From NCBI GenBank assembly GCA_039654915.1, contig CM077596.1, positions 1,674,001-1,738,000 of the forward strand: a stretch of DNA of 64,000 nt. The letters are read 5' to 3'. The translations under genes were made by a program, and so were the position numbers. This DNA is from Aquilaria yunnanensis. Taxonomy: Eukaryota > Streptophyta > Magnoliopsida > Malvales > Thymelaeaceae. How positions within the stretch are numbered: position 1 is the stretch's first letter; every line of letters starts with the position of its first letter. Shown here piece after piece: positions 45,901-56,839 of the stretch. The notes beneath the pieces are model-generated. The model made no database searches and was not told where the DNA came from. It worked only from the letters and a program-made list of their open reading frames with translations.

Positions 45901-48900
45901 TTCCAAATATGAAGCCCAACTCATCATGCAAATAGATCGGCCCAAAACTTGAAAGACACATCAATCCAACACCCAAAAAGCAACCCTCAGCCAATAACAA
46001 CATAACCCATCACAGAAACAAATAAATGAACTGCCCAAAACACATAAACCCAGCAACTAAAAAACAAACAGTAGCCTACAGAAGCATGGAGAGGGAAAGA
46101 CGTGAAGGCATTGTAGTTTACTACTTACTGAACAGTGATCTTTCTCGGCTTTTATAATATAGTAATTAATGGGTTTTATCATAAATATTTGGCACTTATT
46201 GCCTTTTCATTATGTTTTACTTTTGGATTAAGGAAGATTTCAAAAGACCATGAGGAAAAAATTATTTTAAATTGAGAAAAAAATTGATAATTTAAATGTA
46301 AATTACTGTTAGGAAGTTTAAATTTACTAAAAATATATAAAATTATACAATTTAATCTTGGGTGTTTTTGCATGAGATTATTAATAGGCATTCATTCTTA
46401 TATATAGTGATTATTTAATCAACTTGTATACCAATTTAAAACTCTATATTTTAAAGAAGCTTATAAACCACTCTCATAAAGATTTAGAACCATTCAAGTC
46501 ATCAAAAAATTAATCTATAATATTTCTTCTTTGGTTAATGGACAATTTAAATCAACAATTTTTTTTCCCATAAATCAAATTTATAACATTGAAGAAGAAA
46601 AAACTTGTAATTTAAATTTTCTGCTGATTGTCAAAAATTGCTGCACTATTTAAATTTATTATAAGACAATTATAAGATATTTTAAACTAGAATTCTATAA
46701 GCTTGCGTCAAACAATTATGGCCTAAATGCATCATTCATCCTTGAACTTTGGCGACTCAGACAAGTTCATTCTTTAAGTTTGACTCAATATGACTTAATC
46801 CTCTTAAGTTTAAAAAATTGTGTTAGTTCTTTGTGTAACAAAATTAGAAATGGTGTTAGCTTTCAAGTGACGAAATCGAAAACATCTTCTATATCATTAG
46901 TCAACAGCTCATCAACTGCCTGATTTGTCTGCCCAACTCTCCCTCCTAATTTAATTAAACCCTATGAAGTCTAAGGTTGTGATTGTCCATAATGGTGGGT
47001 AACCTTGGGGTGAGTCGATAGGTGCAAGAAAAATGGTTTTCCCATTTTTAACTAAACCCAACTTAAGATCACGATTTTTCTAGCTCTCCCTCCCAATTCC
47101 ATGATGGTGCTGAGATTGCTATTTTTCTAGTTTTCCCTCCCAATTCCATGATGGTGCTAAGATCACGATTGTTGCAAACTCCACAGCGAATATGAAACAC
47201 ACTAGCTGTAAGTTTGCCCAACCACTAGCGGAGTCAAAAAGCCCTATCGTTACCACTGGGGACTTGCTCTCTATAAAATTTGCAAGTATCATAAGAGCAC
47301 TAAGTTTCTAATCAGAAAAATCCTAATTCTAAAGGTTTGTCCGTGTCAATGCCCAAAATTTCAAGACTGACTTTCGGTTCCAAAGCCATGCTGTGTTGGC
47401 ACTCTAGGAGGCAACAAAGGCATATCAAGTTGGTCTTTTTTAGGGCACCAATTTGTGCACCATCCATGCCAAGCAAGTGACGATCTTGCCAAAGGACATC
47501 TAATTGGCTCGTAAGATTATAGAGGAGCAAGCATAAATGGCTATGAATTAGTGATCATAACTAGGGTTGATAGGTGCTTTTAGGTTTGTTTTGTGTTTAT
47601 ATAGATCAAAGACCAGATTTATATAGGTTGTTGTTTGATATGTGTTTGTCAAATACTTGTTAGTTCTTTTAACCAGCAACCATTTTGGATCGAGTTATTT
47701 TGTTGGAATTTGTTTTCTGGAGATGCCAAGGTTTCCTTCATGGACCCTTGATTTTTTTTTACGATGCCATTATGCAAATCCCCTGATGAATCCACCTGAG
47801 CAAGTCAGAAGTTAAGCCTAGGGTGGGTGATATCATGTGAGTTGAATGAAGGACATAACAGTGCATGTGGCATTGGCTGTGGTGATGGATTTGAAAATGG
47901 AAGCATGCTGGTCATTTGAATTTTGGAAGGAGTTTAGGCAACAGACAAACAAGTTAACACTGTTTCTAATTCTGTTACATGAAGGACTAACTTGCTTAAT
48001 TTTAAAAAATTAAGGGATTAAGTTATACTGGGTTAAACTTAAATGATTAACTTATGCGAGTTGTCAAACTTCAAGGATAAATGGTGCATTTAGGCCAACA
48101 ATTCTTTTGAGTTAGTGGATTCCATCTATGATGGATCAAAACAAAACTATTTCAAGAGATTAGGACAGTAAGAAGAACAATAAATAGATTCAAGTCTAAA
48201 TAGTACAATTACTAAAGGTTATGCATTGTTTCTAAAATATACATTTTATTTATTTGAAGTTGGGTAAGAAAAAAATTCATTTATTTATTTAAGGCGAAAC
48301 AGAACAATTATTAAAGGTTATGGATTGTTTCTGAAATATACCCATTTTTTAAATATTGTTGTTTTGGATGAAAAATATGACTAATGTGATTGTTTCATAA
48401 ATAGAATATTATATTTCAAATATTGCGGTTCTATAAAAAATAAAAATTGAAAATAAGCAGTAACAACCGGTTCTGGTTAAGCTAGGCAACTAACAAACAC
48501 AGAAAAAGTGTAGGCTTTTCAATTTTAAATAGGAGAGGCAAACAATGTTTTTACCGAAATCATATTAGGCTTTTTAAATTTTACCATATGTATTATCATT
48601 AGTTCACATAAAACATGAATCTCATATCAAACTTTCTATTTTGAAAACTTCCACAAAAACATTTTGGCAAAAAGGGCAAGTTTGCCACTAATTTATAGGA
48701 GGTAGAATAATTTTAGCAGTAAACTTGTTTTTTTTTTAAGCAAATTTGTCATTAAGATGTTTGTTATGAACAATTTTATCACTAGTCATTAAATTATAGG
48801 AATATTTTGTTTGTTCAGAAAATATTTCATGATATAACTTTTAAACTAGTCTATGAAAATTCTCTTATAACCCCTAGCTACCCAAACCTTTTTACAACAC

Positions 48901-51900
48901 CTAACTAAGTCAAAATTTTGTATTTAACTACACCCCCATTTGCTAAGCCTTCTTGTTTTCACCTTCCACATCATCGGCGAGCAATTCTCTACCATTGTTG
49001 TCATTGATCCTATACTTTAGAACTATAATGCCTTTATCTTTAGTCCCACATGCATTAATCGACCCATGTTTAACAACATTTATTCTAAGGAGCGTTTTGA
49101 GGAGTATTGTCGGGATGTGAGGAAAAGTTGAGTTAAAGCTGAAAATGATAGATAGATTCAGAAACTTAGATGTCATGGTGTTAGGTAAAGAAAACTTTGA
49201 ATTGAAACTTGTATTTTTCTCTTATTTTTTCATGCCTATTACATTAAACAATTTTAATGATTGGCGGCAGATTTACTCCCAATACAAAATATTGATGACA
49301 AATTTACATATTTCAAAAAAATTAATGACAAATTTGCCTGCAAAAGAAGTTCAATGACAAGATTACTCTATCCTCTACAGTATAGTGGCAAATTTACCTT
49401 TTTTGTCAAAATATTTTATAAAAAATATTTTTTTATTAGGAAAAAAATATTCAATCATCCATCATGTGTAACGAAATAAAAAATATGATCAAGTAAACAC
49501 ACACAAATTTAATATAGTTCAACTCTTAATTAACATATGTTCATGGATGAGAGAAATTCATTCGACCAAAATATAGAGATTATAATAGAAGTATGCCCTT
49601 TAATGTTTACGCTGGCTTACGGATCCCCTACATATTACTTACAATCTCAATATTTTGCCTTCACACAATTATAAATTATAAAAATCACAAAAGATTTCCC
49701 GTTTTACTCCTCTCCTTTTTCGGACCTTTCTACTTTTTGAAAATCCTCACATTTTGTCTTTTCAACACATTTGTTTTTCTCTCATACTCAAAATCCTAAG
49801 ACAATAAGTTTTTTTATATGTCATACATAAACTCAAACCATATCAAAATAGAAAAATAAAACCCCAAATAAATAAGAAAACTAAAACTAAATCCTAAACA
49901 AAATTAAAATCCTTAAGTTTTTTTAATTTGAGTCAACAAACTCAATAATCTCTACATTGGCGCAAATTTTTCACCATGAAAATAAATATTACGAGCACAC
50001 GATCATGATCACAAACACGAATGCCACGTACTTCACTAAAACATGAACACAGTAATGAAATGAGACGAATATGAATAACACGAACATGGCTCCAAACAAT
50101 AACATTATGAACATAACCTCCACTATGCCAAAAACACATCACTTGTTTCATCATGTCAAGATCAAACTGCAAACTCCGATACCACTTAGAAGAAAAATTC
50201 CTCAATTATCCATCATGCACAGCAGAATAAAAAACATAATCAAATAAACATAGACAAATCTGACATGGTTTAACTTTTAATTAGCTTATATCTACGAATT
50301 AGAGAAATTTACTCGAACAAAATATAGAAATTACAGTAGAGATATGTCTTTAGTGTTCATACTGGCCTATGGATCTTCTACACATTATTGATAATCTTAA
50401 TATTTTGTCTTCATACAATTACAAAATATGAGAATAAAAAAAAAAGTTTCTTGTTCAACTTCTCTCATCTTTCAGCAGATCTCTCTCCCTTTTAAAAATT
50501 ATCACATCTTATCTCTTCAATATATTTGACTTTTTTTTTTCATACTCAAAACTCTAGTATAATAAATTTTTTTATAGGTCACCCACAAAGGCAATACACA
50601 TCAAAATCCCAAACAAACAAGAAAAATAAAACCAAATCCTAAATAAAATAAAAAATCTTAAATTTCTTGAATTTGAGCCCACAAACCCAATATTTTTATT
50701 CATTTTTACCTAATAAAAACTGTATAAAAAATATCAAGAACTAAGGTGATGTAGATAAAGAATTTTATACAAATTAAAATTAAAATAATGCATTTTGATG
50801 CTACTGCTGCTTATTTAATTTTAGGCCGAGTGATGGTAAATATATGAAAAAAACAGTTGTTTTGCTTATTGATCATATACTGATTGATTAAAAAAAAACC
50901 AAACAGACGTCACTTAATTCTAAAACTAAGAACAATCAAGGAAGTTCTTTTACCTCGTCTGTACACAACCAAATAACTGTCTCCTCCATGAGCTAAACAT
51001 AAATTTTTTCACAGTTGTGAAACATTTTTTGTTTCCTCGGTAATTAATTTCCAGTCAAAAGATCTGGTTCATTCCATTTTCCTATATAAATGATGACCTC
51101 TCAATGCTACTGAGACCAATCCCTACATGTACGATAAATCTAACAACAGGCGAGGGGAAGGATCATGAACAAATTTGCAGACTTGATTGAGGAAAACATT
51201 GAAGAGTTAGCAGCAATCGATGCTATTGATGCTGGGAAGCTGTTCAGTGTTGGCAAGACCATAGACATTCCAACAGGAGCAAGCCTTCTACGCTATTATG
51301 CAGGCGCCGCAGACAAAATCCACGGTGATGTCCTTAAGATGACTAGCCAGCTGCAAGGTTACACCCTGCACGAGCCTGTTGGTGTCGTGGGACATATTAC
51401 TCCCTGGAACTTCCCCAGCAACATGTTCTTCATGAAGGCTGCCCCTGCATTAGCTGCAGGCTGCACAATGGTCATCAAACCAGCCGAGCAGACTCCTCTT
51501 TCTGCCCTTTATTATGCTCATCTTGCTAAGCTGGTGAGATATGTGGATCACTTCCTCAGTATTTGAAACGTACTGTGTCAAGTGGGAAGATGTTTTCATC
51601 ATATTTTTTCTTTGGAGGGTTTCCTCTAAAATAACATGTTTTCATTTGATTAGGCTGGTGTGCCTGACGGAGTCATTAACGTGGTTAATGGTTTTGGAGA
51701 GACTGCTGGTGCTGCTATTAGTTCCCATATGGATATAGATAAAGTAAGTTTCTTTATCGTATTCAAGTTGAGTATATTCTAGCGAGCCTGGTCAGACTTC
51801 TCTTCATGAATCCTTGTGTTGCTCAGATTATCTGTTAGATTACCAATATTTGGCTTTGATAGTTTCATACCTGAAATTCCATCTTCTAGGTAAGTTTCAC

Positions 51901-52986
51901 AGGGTCTACAGAGGTTGGACGCAAGGTTATGGAGGCAGCTGCAAGAAGCAATCTGAAGCAAGTTTCACTGGAACTGGGAGGCAAATCGCCTCTCCTTATC
52001 TTTGATGACGCTGATGTGGACAGAGCAGCTGATCTTGCTCTTCTTTGTATTGTGCACAACAAGGTTAAGAGCCTTTCTACTTGTCTCTTTAGTTCTCAGT
52101 TCAGCTTCCTACAACCAAATTGCACTATCCTGTCTTCTCTTTCTCCCTGAAGGGAGAAGTTTGTGTGGCAGCATCACGGGTCTATGTCCAAGAAGGCATC
52201 TACGATAAATTGGTAAAGAAACTTGTGGAGAAGGCGAAAGGCTGCAAAGTAGGGGACCCTTTCGATCCCACAGTTCGCCAAGGACCCCAAGTAAGTTTGT
52301 TGAATGGTTGCTTTTCTTCTAGGCTAGGTTATATAAATCAACCGACACAAACAGACTTGTTTAGGTTGACAAGAAGCAGTTTGAAAGGATTCTATCTTAC
52401 ATAGAGAAAGGGACAAAAGAAGGAGCTGTCTTGTTGACAGGAGGAAAACGTGTGGGAGAGAAGGGATATTATATTGAACCTACCGTGTTTGCGAATGTGA
52501 CGGTAAACTTTCAGACTACCTTGAAAGACAACTTTAAACTGAAAATATGGCTCTTAGTTTTAGCTTTCTCTGTGCAGGAAGAAATGACAATTGCACGAGA
52601 AGAAATTTTCGGCCCTGTAATGTCATTGATGAAGTTCAAGTAAGTTTCTTGGTGCAAAAGTAATCTCATTTCTCCATTCAACATTCACTGACATGAAGGA
52701 AACAATTTGCAGGACTATCGAAGAGGCAATTGAAAAAGCGAATAGCACCAAGTATGGCTTAGCAGGAGGCATTGTTACCAAGGATCTTAACACCGCAAAC
52801 ACGGTTTCCAGATCGATTCGTGCTGGCATCATATGGATCAACTGTTACTTTGAGTTCGATTTGGATTGCCCTTATGGAGGGTACAAGATGAGCGGTTTCG
52901 GACACGATTTGGGAATGGAAGCCCTCCATAAGTATCTTAAAGTTAAATCTGTTGTAACCCCAATCTACAATTCTCCATGGCTCTAA
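42929..52986 (+). CDS. ALDH2C4: Aldehyde dehydrogenase, ALDH2C type (REF1-like)
   Basis: Nine exons encode 508 residues: 42929-43052, 43137-43279, 51150-51533, 51654-51743, 51890-52063, 52153-52290, 52365-52502, 52578-52639, 52713-52986. All junctions are GT-AG and in frame. The enzyme oxidises aldehydes to acids with NAD(P)+. Arabidopsis ALDH2C4 (REF1) converts sinapaldehyde and coniferaldehyde to sinapic and ferulic acids in the cytosol. Visible motifs: [10 protein letters not shown], the [10 protein letters not shown] nucleotide loop, [10 protein letters not shown] with the catalytic Glu, [10 protein letters not shown] with the catalytic Cys, and EEIFGPVMS. No organelle target peptide is evident, which fits the cytosolic class; the exact substrate is inferred. 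Intron 2 (43280-51149) is 7.87 kb, far longer than the others (about 75-150 bp), and full of transposons. The ALDH2C4 symbol is by family resemblance. Confidence 0.93.
43843..44220. mobile_element. Small TIR element in ALDH intron 2
   Basis: A TTTATTTCA-AAATATACACT block near the left and its reverse near the right (about 44190-44215) form an inverted pair. It shares the GGGATAATTATAA motif with the element at 45406-45827. Boundaries are approximate. Confidence 0.4.
44385..46165. repeat. Dispersed repeat copy in ALDH intron 2
   Basis: The blocks match those of 12066-13335 in the same order, from AAGGCTATGTCGACTCGCAC on the left to CATTGTAGTTTACTAC and CGGCTTTTATA on the right. It is longer because another inverted-repeat element (45406-45827) has inserted. 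Confidence 0.6.
45406..45827. mobile_element. TIR element nested in dispersed repeat
   Basis: The left and right thirds are imperfect inverted copies: left GTGTCTGAAAACTACTTCTA pairs with the reverse of the TAGAAATTGTTATCAGACAG stretch, and left CTTTACCTCC-type pairs continue outward. It is similar to the element at 43843. No coding. Confidence 0.5.
46720..48096. mobile_element. Mutator-like TIR element in ALDH intron 2
   Basis: Left GGCCTAAATGCATCATTCAT and right, in reverse, GGCCTAAATGCACCATTTAT extend as inverted copies into a CCTTGAACTTTG/CCTTGAAGTTTG block and beyond. The flanks AACAATTAT (46711-46719) and AACAATTCT (48097-48105) form a 9-bp duplication with one mismatch. No transposase; there are a few short internal duplications (TTTTTCTAGCTCTCCCTCCC-like at about 47080 and 47120). 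Confidence 0.78.
49435..50692 (-). mobile_element. Compact Copia-like LTR element without coding domain
   Basis: Direct repeats at about 49435-49947 (3' LTR) and 50185-50692 (5' LTR) flank only about 237 bp. Read on the minus strand, the 5' LTR is followed at once by TGGTATCGGAG, the usual tRNA-Met primer-binding site of plant Copia elements, at 50184-50174. The LTR starts with (T)ATTGGGTTTGTGGGCTC, close to the common TGTTGGGTTTGTGGGCTC. The interior has no gag or pol. It resembles a TRIM-type element, with LTRs (about 510 bp) larger than is usual for TRIMs. Confidence 0.75.
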
Positions 52987-53314
52987 ACTTACAAACAAAG
53001 CGCTATACCTGAAAAGTTAAAAGCCTAAGAATATGTACCAGTACGAAGTTATGCAGTTGAATCTTGTTTCCCAGTTTCTCATTACAGCCAATAAAGAAAG
53101 AAATTTTAGCAGTCTAAATGGTGTCTGGAAAGAGCATCGAAATTTGATATAAGCATCTTTCATTTGTATAATTACATGTGCCCTTGGTAGATCTCCGATT
53201 TGCACAATCCCAATCTTTGGTTTTGATTCTAGTTAATCCTACGATGACAACAAACACACATGTTCAAAATCAAACCGGAAACAGTTTAGAACATGGCAAG
53301 TTGCTTCCTTTCAA
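52987..53314. other. Tail-to-tail 3' UTRs of ALDH and MBF1C
   Basis: The stop codons of the two convergent genes are 328 bp apart. An AATAAAG poly(A)-like signal lies at about 53090 on the plus strand, so the transcripts may overlap. Confidence 0.5.
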
Positions 53315-53752
53315 TTACTTGACGATCTTCCCCCTCAGTTTAACTCCGAGAACTCTTTCCATCTTCGCCAGCACCGCCTGGTTGGGCACCGCCTTGCCGT
53401 TTTCGTACTCCTGCACCACCTTCAGCGGCTCGTTGATCTGCTTCGCCAGCTCCGCCTGGGCCATCTTCTTCTCCAGCCGCGCCTTCTGGATCGCCTGCCT
53501 CACTTCCGGCACCACCCGATCCAACACCGCGGGCTCTGCCGCTTCGTCCAGCTTCCTCGCGTTCACGGCCGGAGCCGCCGCCTTTTTGTTCGACCCGGCA
53601 TCGAACTTCTTAATCGTCTCGACGGCGGCGCCCGCTCGGAGTGCCTTGTTCACAGCCTTCGGGTCGCGCAGCTCCTGCGCCTTGGGCTTCGACTTGTGCA
53701 GCACCACAGGCTGCCAGTCCTGAGCGATCGTCCCCGAGAATCGGTTTGGCAT
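53315..53752 (-). CDS. MBF1C: Multiprotein bridging factor 1c
   Basis: An intronless gene for a 145-residue transcriptional co-activator. The N-terminus MPNRFSGTIAQDWQPVVLHK is of the MBF1c type (MPSR..G..TQDW), not the MBF1a/b type. The N-terminal MBF1 domain (about 1-70; DPKAVNKALRAGAAVETIKK, KFDAGSNKK) is followed by a C-terminal helix-turn-helix domain (about 80-137; RQAIQKARLEKKMAQAELAK, QEYENGKAVPNQAVLAKMER). In Arabidopsis MBF1c is a heat-induced regulator of thermotolerance that bridges activators and the TATA-binding protein. I start at the ATG at 53752; the upstream TTG-AGA extension has no ATG. A TATA box and two heat-shock elements lie just upstream. Confidence 0.96.
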   Translation of the reverse strand: MPNRFSGTIAQDWQPVVLHKSKPKAQELRDPKAVNKALRAGAAVETIKKFDAGSNKKAAAPAVNARKLDEAAEPAVLDRVVPEVRQAIQKARLEKKMAQAELAKQINEPLKVVQEYENGKAVPNQAVLAKMERVLGVKLRGKIVK

Positions 53753-53839
53753 TCTCAAATTTCAGAAATTCCAACAACCGAGGAATTCAACCGTGTCCTA
53801 AACTCTAATCACATCCCAAGTTAACGTAGAGATAGATGG

Positions 53840-53848
53840 ATTTTATAG
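53840..53848 (-). promoter_or_regulatory. TATA box of MBF1C
   Basis: On the minus strand this reads CTATAAAAT, about 88-96 bp upstream of the start codon. Confidence 0.65.
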
Positions 53849-53862
53849 GACTCGAATCTCTC

Positions 53863-53917
53863 GAAAGTTCTGCCCCCCCTGCCCGTTCGTTAACTGGATA
53901 TTTTCTCTAGAAACTTC
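53863..53917 (-). promoter_or_regulatory. Two heat-shock elements upstream of MBF1C
   Basis: GAAAGTTC at 53863-53870 and GAAACTTC at 53910-53917 each match the inverted GAAnnTTC core. The first begins about 15 bp upstream of the TATA box on the minus strand. Confidence 0.65.
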
Positions 53918-54347
53918 TTTCCTGATTTTGTTTTTCCCTTTTTTTGTCTATTGGTTATTTGCGTGGCGACCAAGGAAGAGAAATTATCTGCGTGGGTGAC
54001 CAAGCAAAAGGAACTGTTTCGAGCCCGGTGTAGCCCAGGGGCCCCCAGACCAGAAATGAAGTATTGTTCGAATTATGATTATTTTAGTCAGGTTTCTATC
54101 TAATATCATTTAGAAAAAATTGTAGAATAATAAAATTATATAAAAATGTTCTTAGAAAAAGATAAAAAGGATATAATCAGCTAAATTATCTTAGAAAATT
54201 TATATTATATAATATTTTCACTTACTAATACTTTAATACTATAAAAAAGTGTCATACCATAAATATATAATAAAAGTAAAACAAATTATACAATCCACAA
54301 TTTATAATGATAAATTAAGAATATTTCAATCATCTAATAAAATACAT
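53918..54347. other. Intergenic DNA upstream of MBF1C
   Basis: AT-rich; no gene seen. It separates the MBF1C promoter from the Pack-MULE. Confidence 0.5.
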
Positions 54348-54356
54348 ATAAATATC

Positions 54357-55602
54357 GAATCCAAATTCTTTGTCTCATCTTTGTCGTGTCCCCATCCTGT
54401 CCCCCACCCTTTCTTCTATGTAGCACTTAATAGAAGCTTAGAATTGGTCTTAATATCTATCATATAGAGATGGAGTGTTCAACTTTAGTTAAAACAAACC
54501 CTTAAAAAAATTCCTTGTACCAATTTAGCGGTTCTAAACGAATAGAGGGTAGAGTATTTGGATTCTAAACAACCAACCTAAACCATTTCGATCATATATC
54601 TACAAGCAATCGACCTCGACACATTCTAATGCAACCAGGTTAAGCAACTCGCTAAGAGATTGGGTTTCTTCCAAGTCATTAATCATGGGATCCCTGTTCC
54701 GATTATAGAGTAAATGATAGAAGGGGTTCGCAAATTTTTTGACCAAGATGTTGAGGACAAGAAAAAATACTTCACTCTAGATATCTCTAGAAAATTCACA
54801 TATAACAGCAACTTCGAATAGTACACCTGCAGCTAGTTGGAATGACACTTTCTTCTGCTTCCTTGCTCCCAATCCACCAAAGCTCCAAGAATTGCTTGCC
54901 GTATTTAAATATTAATTAAAAAACTAGAAGGTGTACTAAATAAGAGGATTGACTAATTGTAGTTAAAACAATTGCCAATACTATAAAAATATACAAAGTA
55001 ATTGAAAATGATATGATGACCGAAATTTCACTATGAGTTAATACCATAAAACAAAAAGAGCAAAAGACAAAAATTGTCAAAAAACGTTTCTTTCAAATTT
55101 GAAGTTCACCTAGTGAATTAAATGGAAGCCTATTATAGCCTATCATCTTTAAATAGGAAAAACATAGGTTTGACGGCTGTTTCACGATAGTGATGACAGA
55201 TATGACCTACACGTTCAACTGGGTTTATTCTTTCAACTAGAAAAGCTTGACCATGATAAAGTGAAGAATGCTCTCTTCTTCCATTTCTTGGCTTGAACTA
55301 CCTATTTGAGAAGATGAAACCAATTCGCATAAGGGTTTAGGATTCTGGGGACGCAACAAACGATGATTACATTTGAGATTCCAACAGGTGCACTCAGTGA
55401 GAGAACAAATCGAACACTGTGGTAGCATGGAGTGAGAACAATTTGATTTTTTTAAGGGTTTGTTAACGGGAGTTGAACTCTCCATTTGTATATATTAGAT
55501 GTTAACACTAATTTTAAACTTCTGTTAAGTGCTACACGTGGTAAGAAAAGAGGGTAGGGGACAAGGAGGGGACATGACATGGGGGGCAGAGGATTTGGAT
55601 CC
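54357..55602. mobile_element. Pack-MULE carrying an oxygenase gene fragment
   Basis: Long inverted repeats: left arm 54357 to about 54515, right arm about 55450 to 55602, starting GAATCCAAAT and, in reverse, GGATCCAAAT, and sharing TGTAGCACTTAA and AACAAACCCTTAAAAAAAT. A perfect 9-bp duplication ATAAATATC flanks it at 54348-54356 and 55603-55611, the Mutator size. There is no transposase. The interior holds a host-like gene piece at 54634-54900. Confidence 0.9.
54634..54900 (+). pseudogene. 2-oxoglutarate/Fe(II) oxygenase fragment (captured)
   Basis: Plus-strand translation gives GFFQVINHGIPV-like residues, then MIEGVRKFFDQDVEDKKKYF and RKFTYNSNFE, then a frame-shifted NWNDTFFCFLAPNPPKLQEL. 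This is the N-terminal DIOX_N part of ACC-oxidase-homolog (DOXC) dioxygenases. Stop codons (for example GAGTAA at 54711 and TAG at 54818) and the absence of the catalytic 2OG-Fe(II) core show that it is a non-functional piece. It sits inside a Mutator-like element, so it was probably captured from a gene elsewhere. Confidence 0.88.
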
Positions 55603-56040
55603 ATAAATATCATGACCAATGGAAGTATTAATATTATCATATTCAAAGTTTATATCTTGATCTTCTTCTCTTGTTATTTCATTATTTGAAAGGTCAAATT
55701 TATTTATGCAAAAACTTGTATGATTGTATCATCATTTGCATTTTCTTAATTTATTTCCACATCTACATAAATTTGATAACTAAGATTATTAAAGTCATAT
55801 GAAGGAGAGCAATCAAGCGGCACAAAGAGCCCAATAAAAAAATAAAAATAAAAGATGATTTGTGTTATCATTTTTTAGCTTTTAGCAAATCTAATAAAAT
55901 AATGTAAAAATATAAAGTTTCTAAATATCTGAGACTAAAGCTGAGACTCGACCCATTTATACCTTGATATAAGTTTTTATTAAGACCTAAGACGTTTTTC
56001 ATTTCTAGAATCGTAAAAATATAAGTTTATAATACTCAAG

Positions 56041-56477
56041 TAGGGGTGTAAATGAATAGAACATTCGGTGAATTGTTTGGCAGAAGTTCATTTACGTTTG
56101 TTTGTTAAGCTAAACAAATGAACACGAACACAATTTTCCATTCGTTTATGTTCACAAATAGTTCAATTATTGTTCTTTTGTTTATTCATTAATATATATA
56201 TGTTTGTTCATTTAGGTTCGTTCACAAACATATTCTATACATTGTTCGTGAACATATTTGTGTTTGTGTATTGTCGTTCATGAATGAGTTCGTTCGTTTG
56301 GTTCATTTATTACTGTTCACGAATATAAATGAACGAATACGAACAACCATTTTACATTAAATGAACAAACGAACACGAACAAGGCTTGTTCGTGTTCGTG
56401 TTCATGTTTATTAAAAACCTAAACGAAAGAATACAAACAGCTCTCATTCATATTGGTTCGGTTCGTTTATAGCCCTA
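56041..56477. mobile_element. Short hAT-like element upstream of MSH7
   Basis: TAGGGGTGTAAATGAATAG on the left and, in reverse, TAGGGCTATAAACGAACCG on the right are inverted ends. The flanks TACTCAAG and CACTCAGG agree at six of eight positions. The interior is rich in GTTCGTTCA/TGAACGAAC palindromic words. It ends 362 bp before the MSH7 start. Confidence 0.65.
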
Positions 56478-56738
56478 CACTCAGGTCTAGACTTTGATAA
56501 CCATGGTAATTTGAATACCAACATGAAGAAATGATATTAGTTTAAGGAGTATTATGTTCTTTAACCATATTCGAGGTCGAGATGAACGAATTGGACGCTT
56601 CTGATGGGGGGACAGAAATTGGGCGGGCATGATTCATTATCGGAAAAGGAGGTAAAATTCCTATTTGTAATTTTACCGACAATTATCCGCCATTTTGTTT
56701 TTTATCGACAAAGAACCCGAAATCGGAAGAGCGAGAAA

Positions 56739-56748
56739 TTGGCGCCAA
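56739..56748. promoter_or_regulatory. E2F-type site upstream of MSH7
   Basis: TTGGCGCCAA is a perfect palindrome fitting the E2F core (TTSSCGC-like), 92-101 bp before the ATG. A second weaker TTGGGCGGG lies at about 56612. Confidence 0.55.
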
Positions 56749-56839
56749 TTGCCAAATAATCTCCCTCGCTTGACTCCAGCCCTACTAGTAGATTTCAGTT
56801 TCTTTCTTCTTCACAACTTCAGAAGCATTTAGTTTGAAA

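Noticed and set aside
53178..53723. 181-codon plus-strand frame
   Set aside because: It is antisense to MBF1C, which has strong family similarity.
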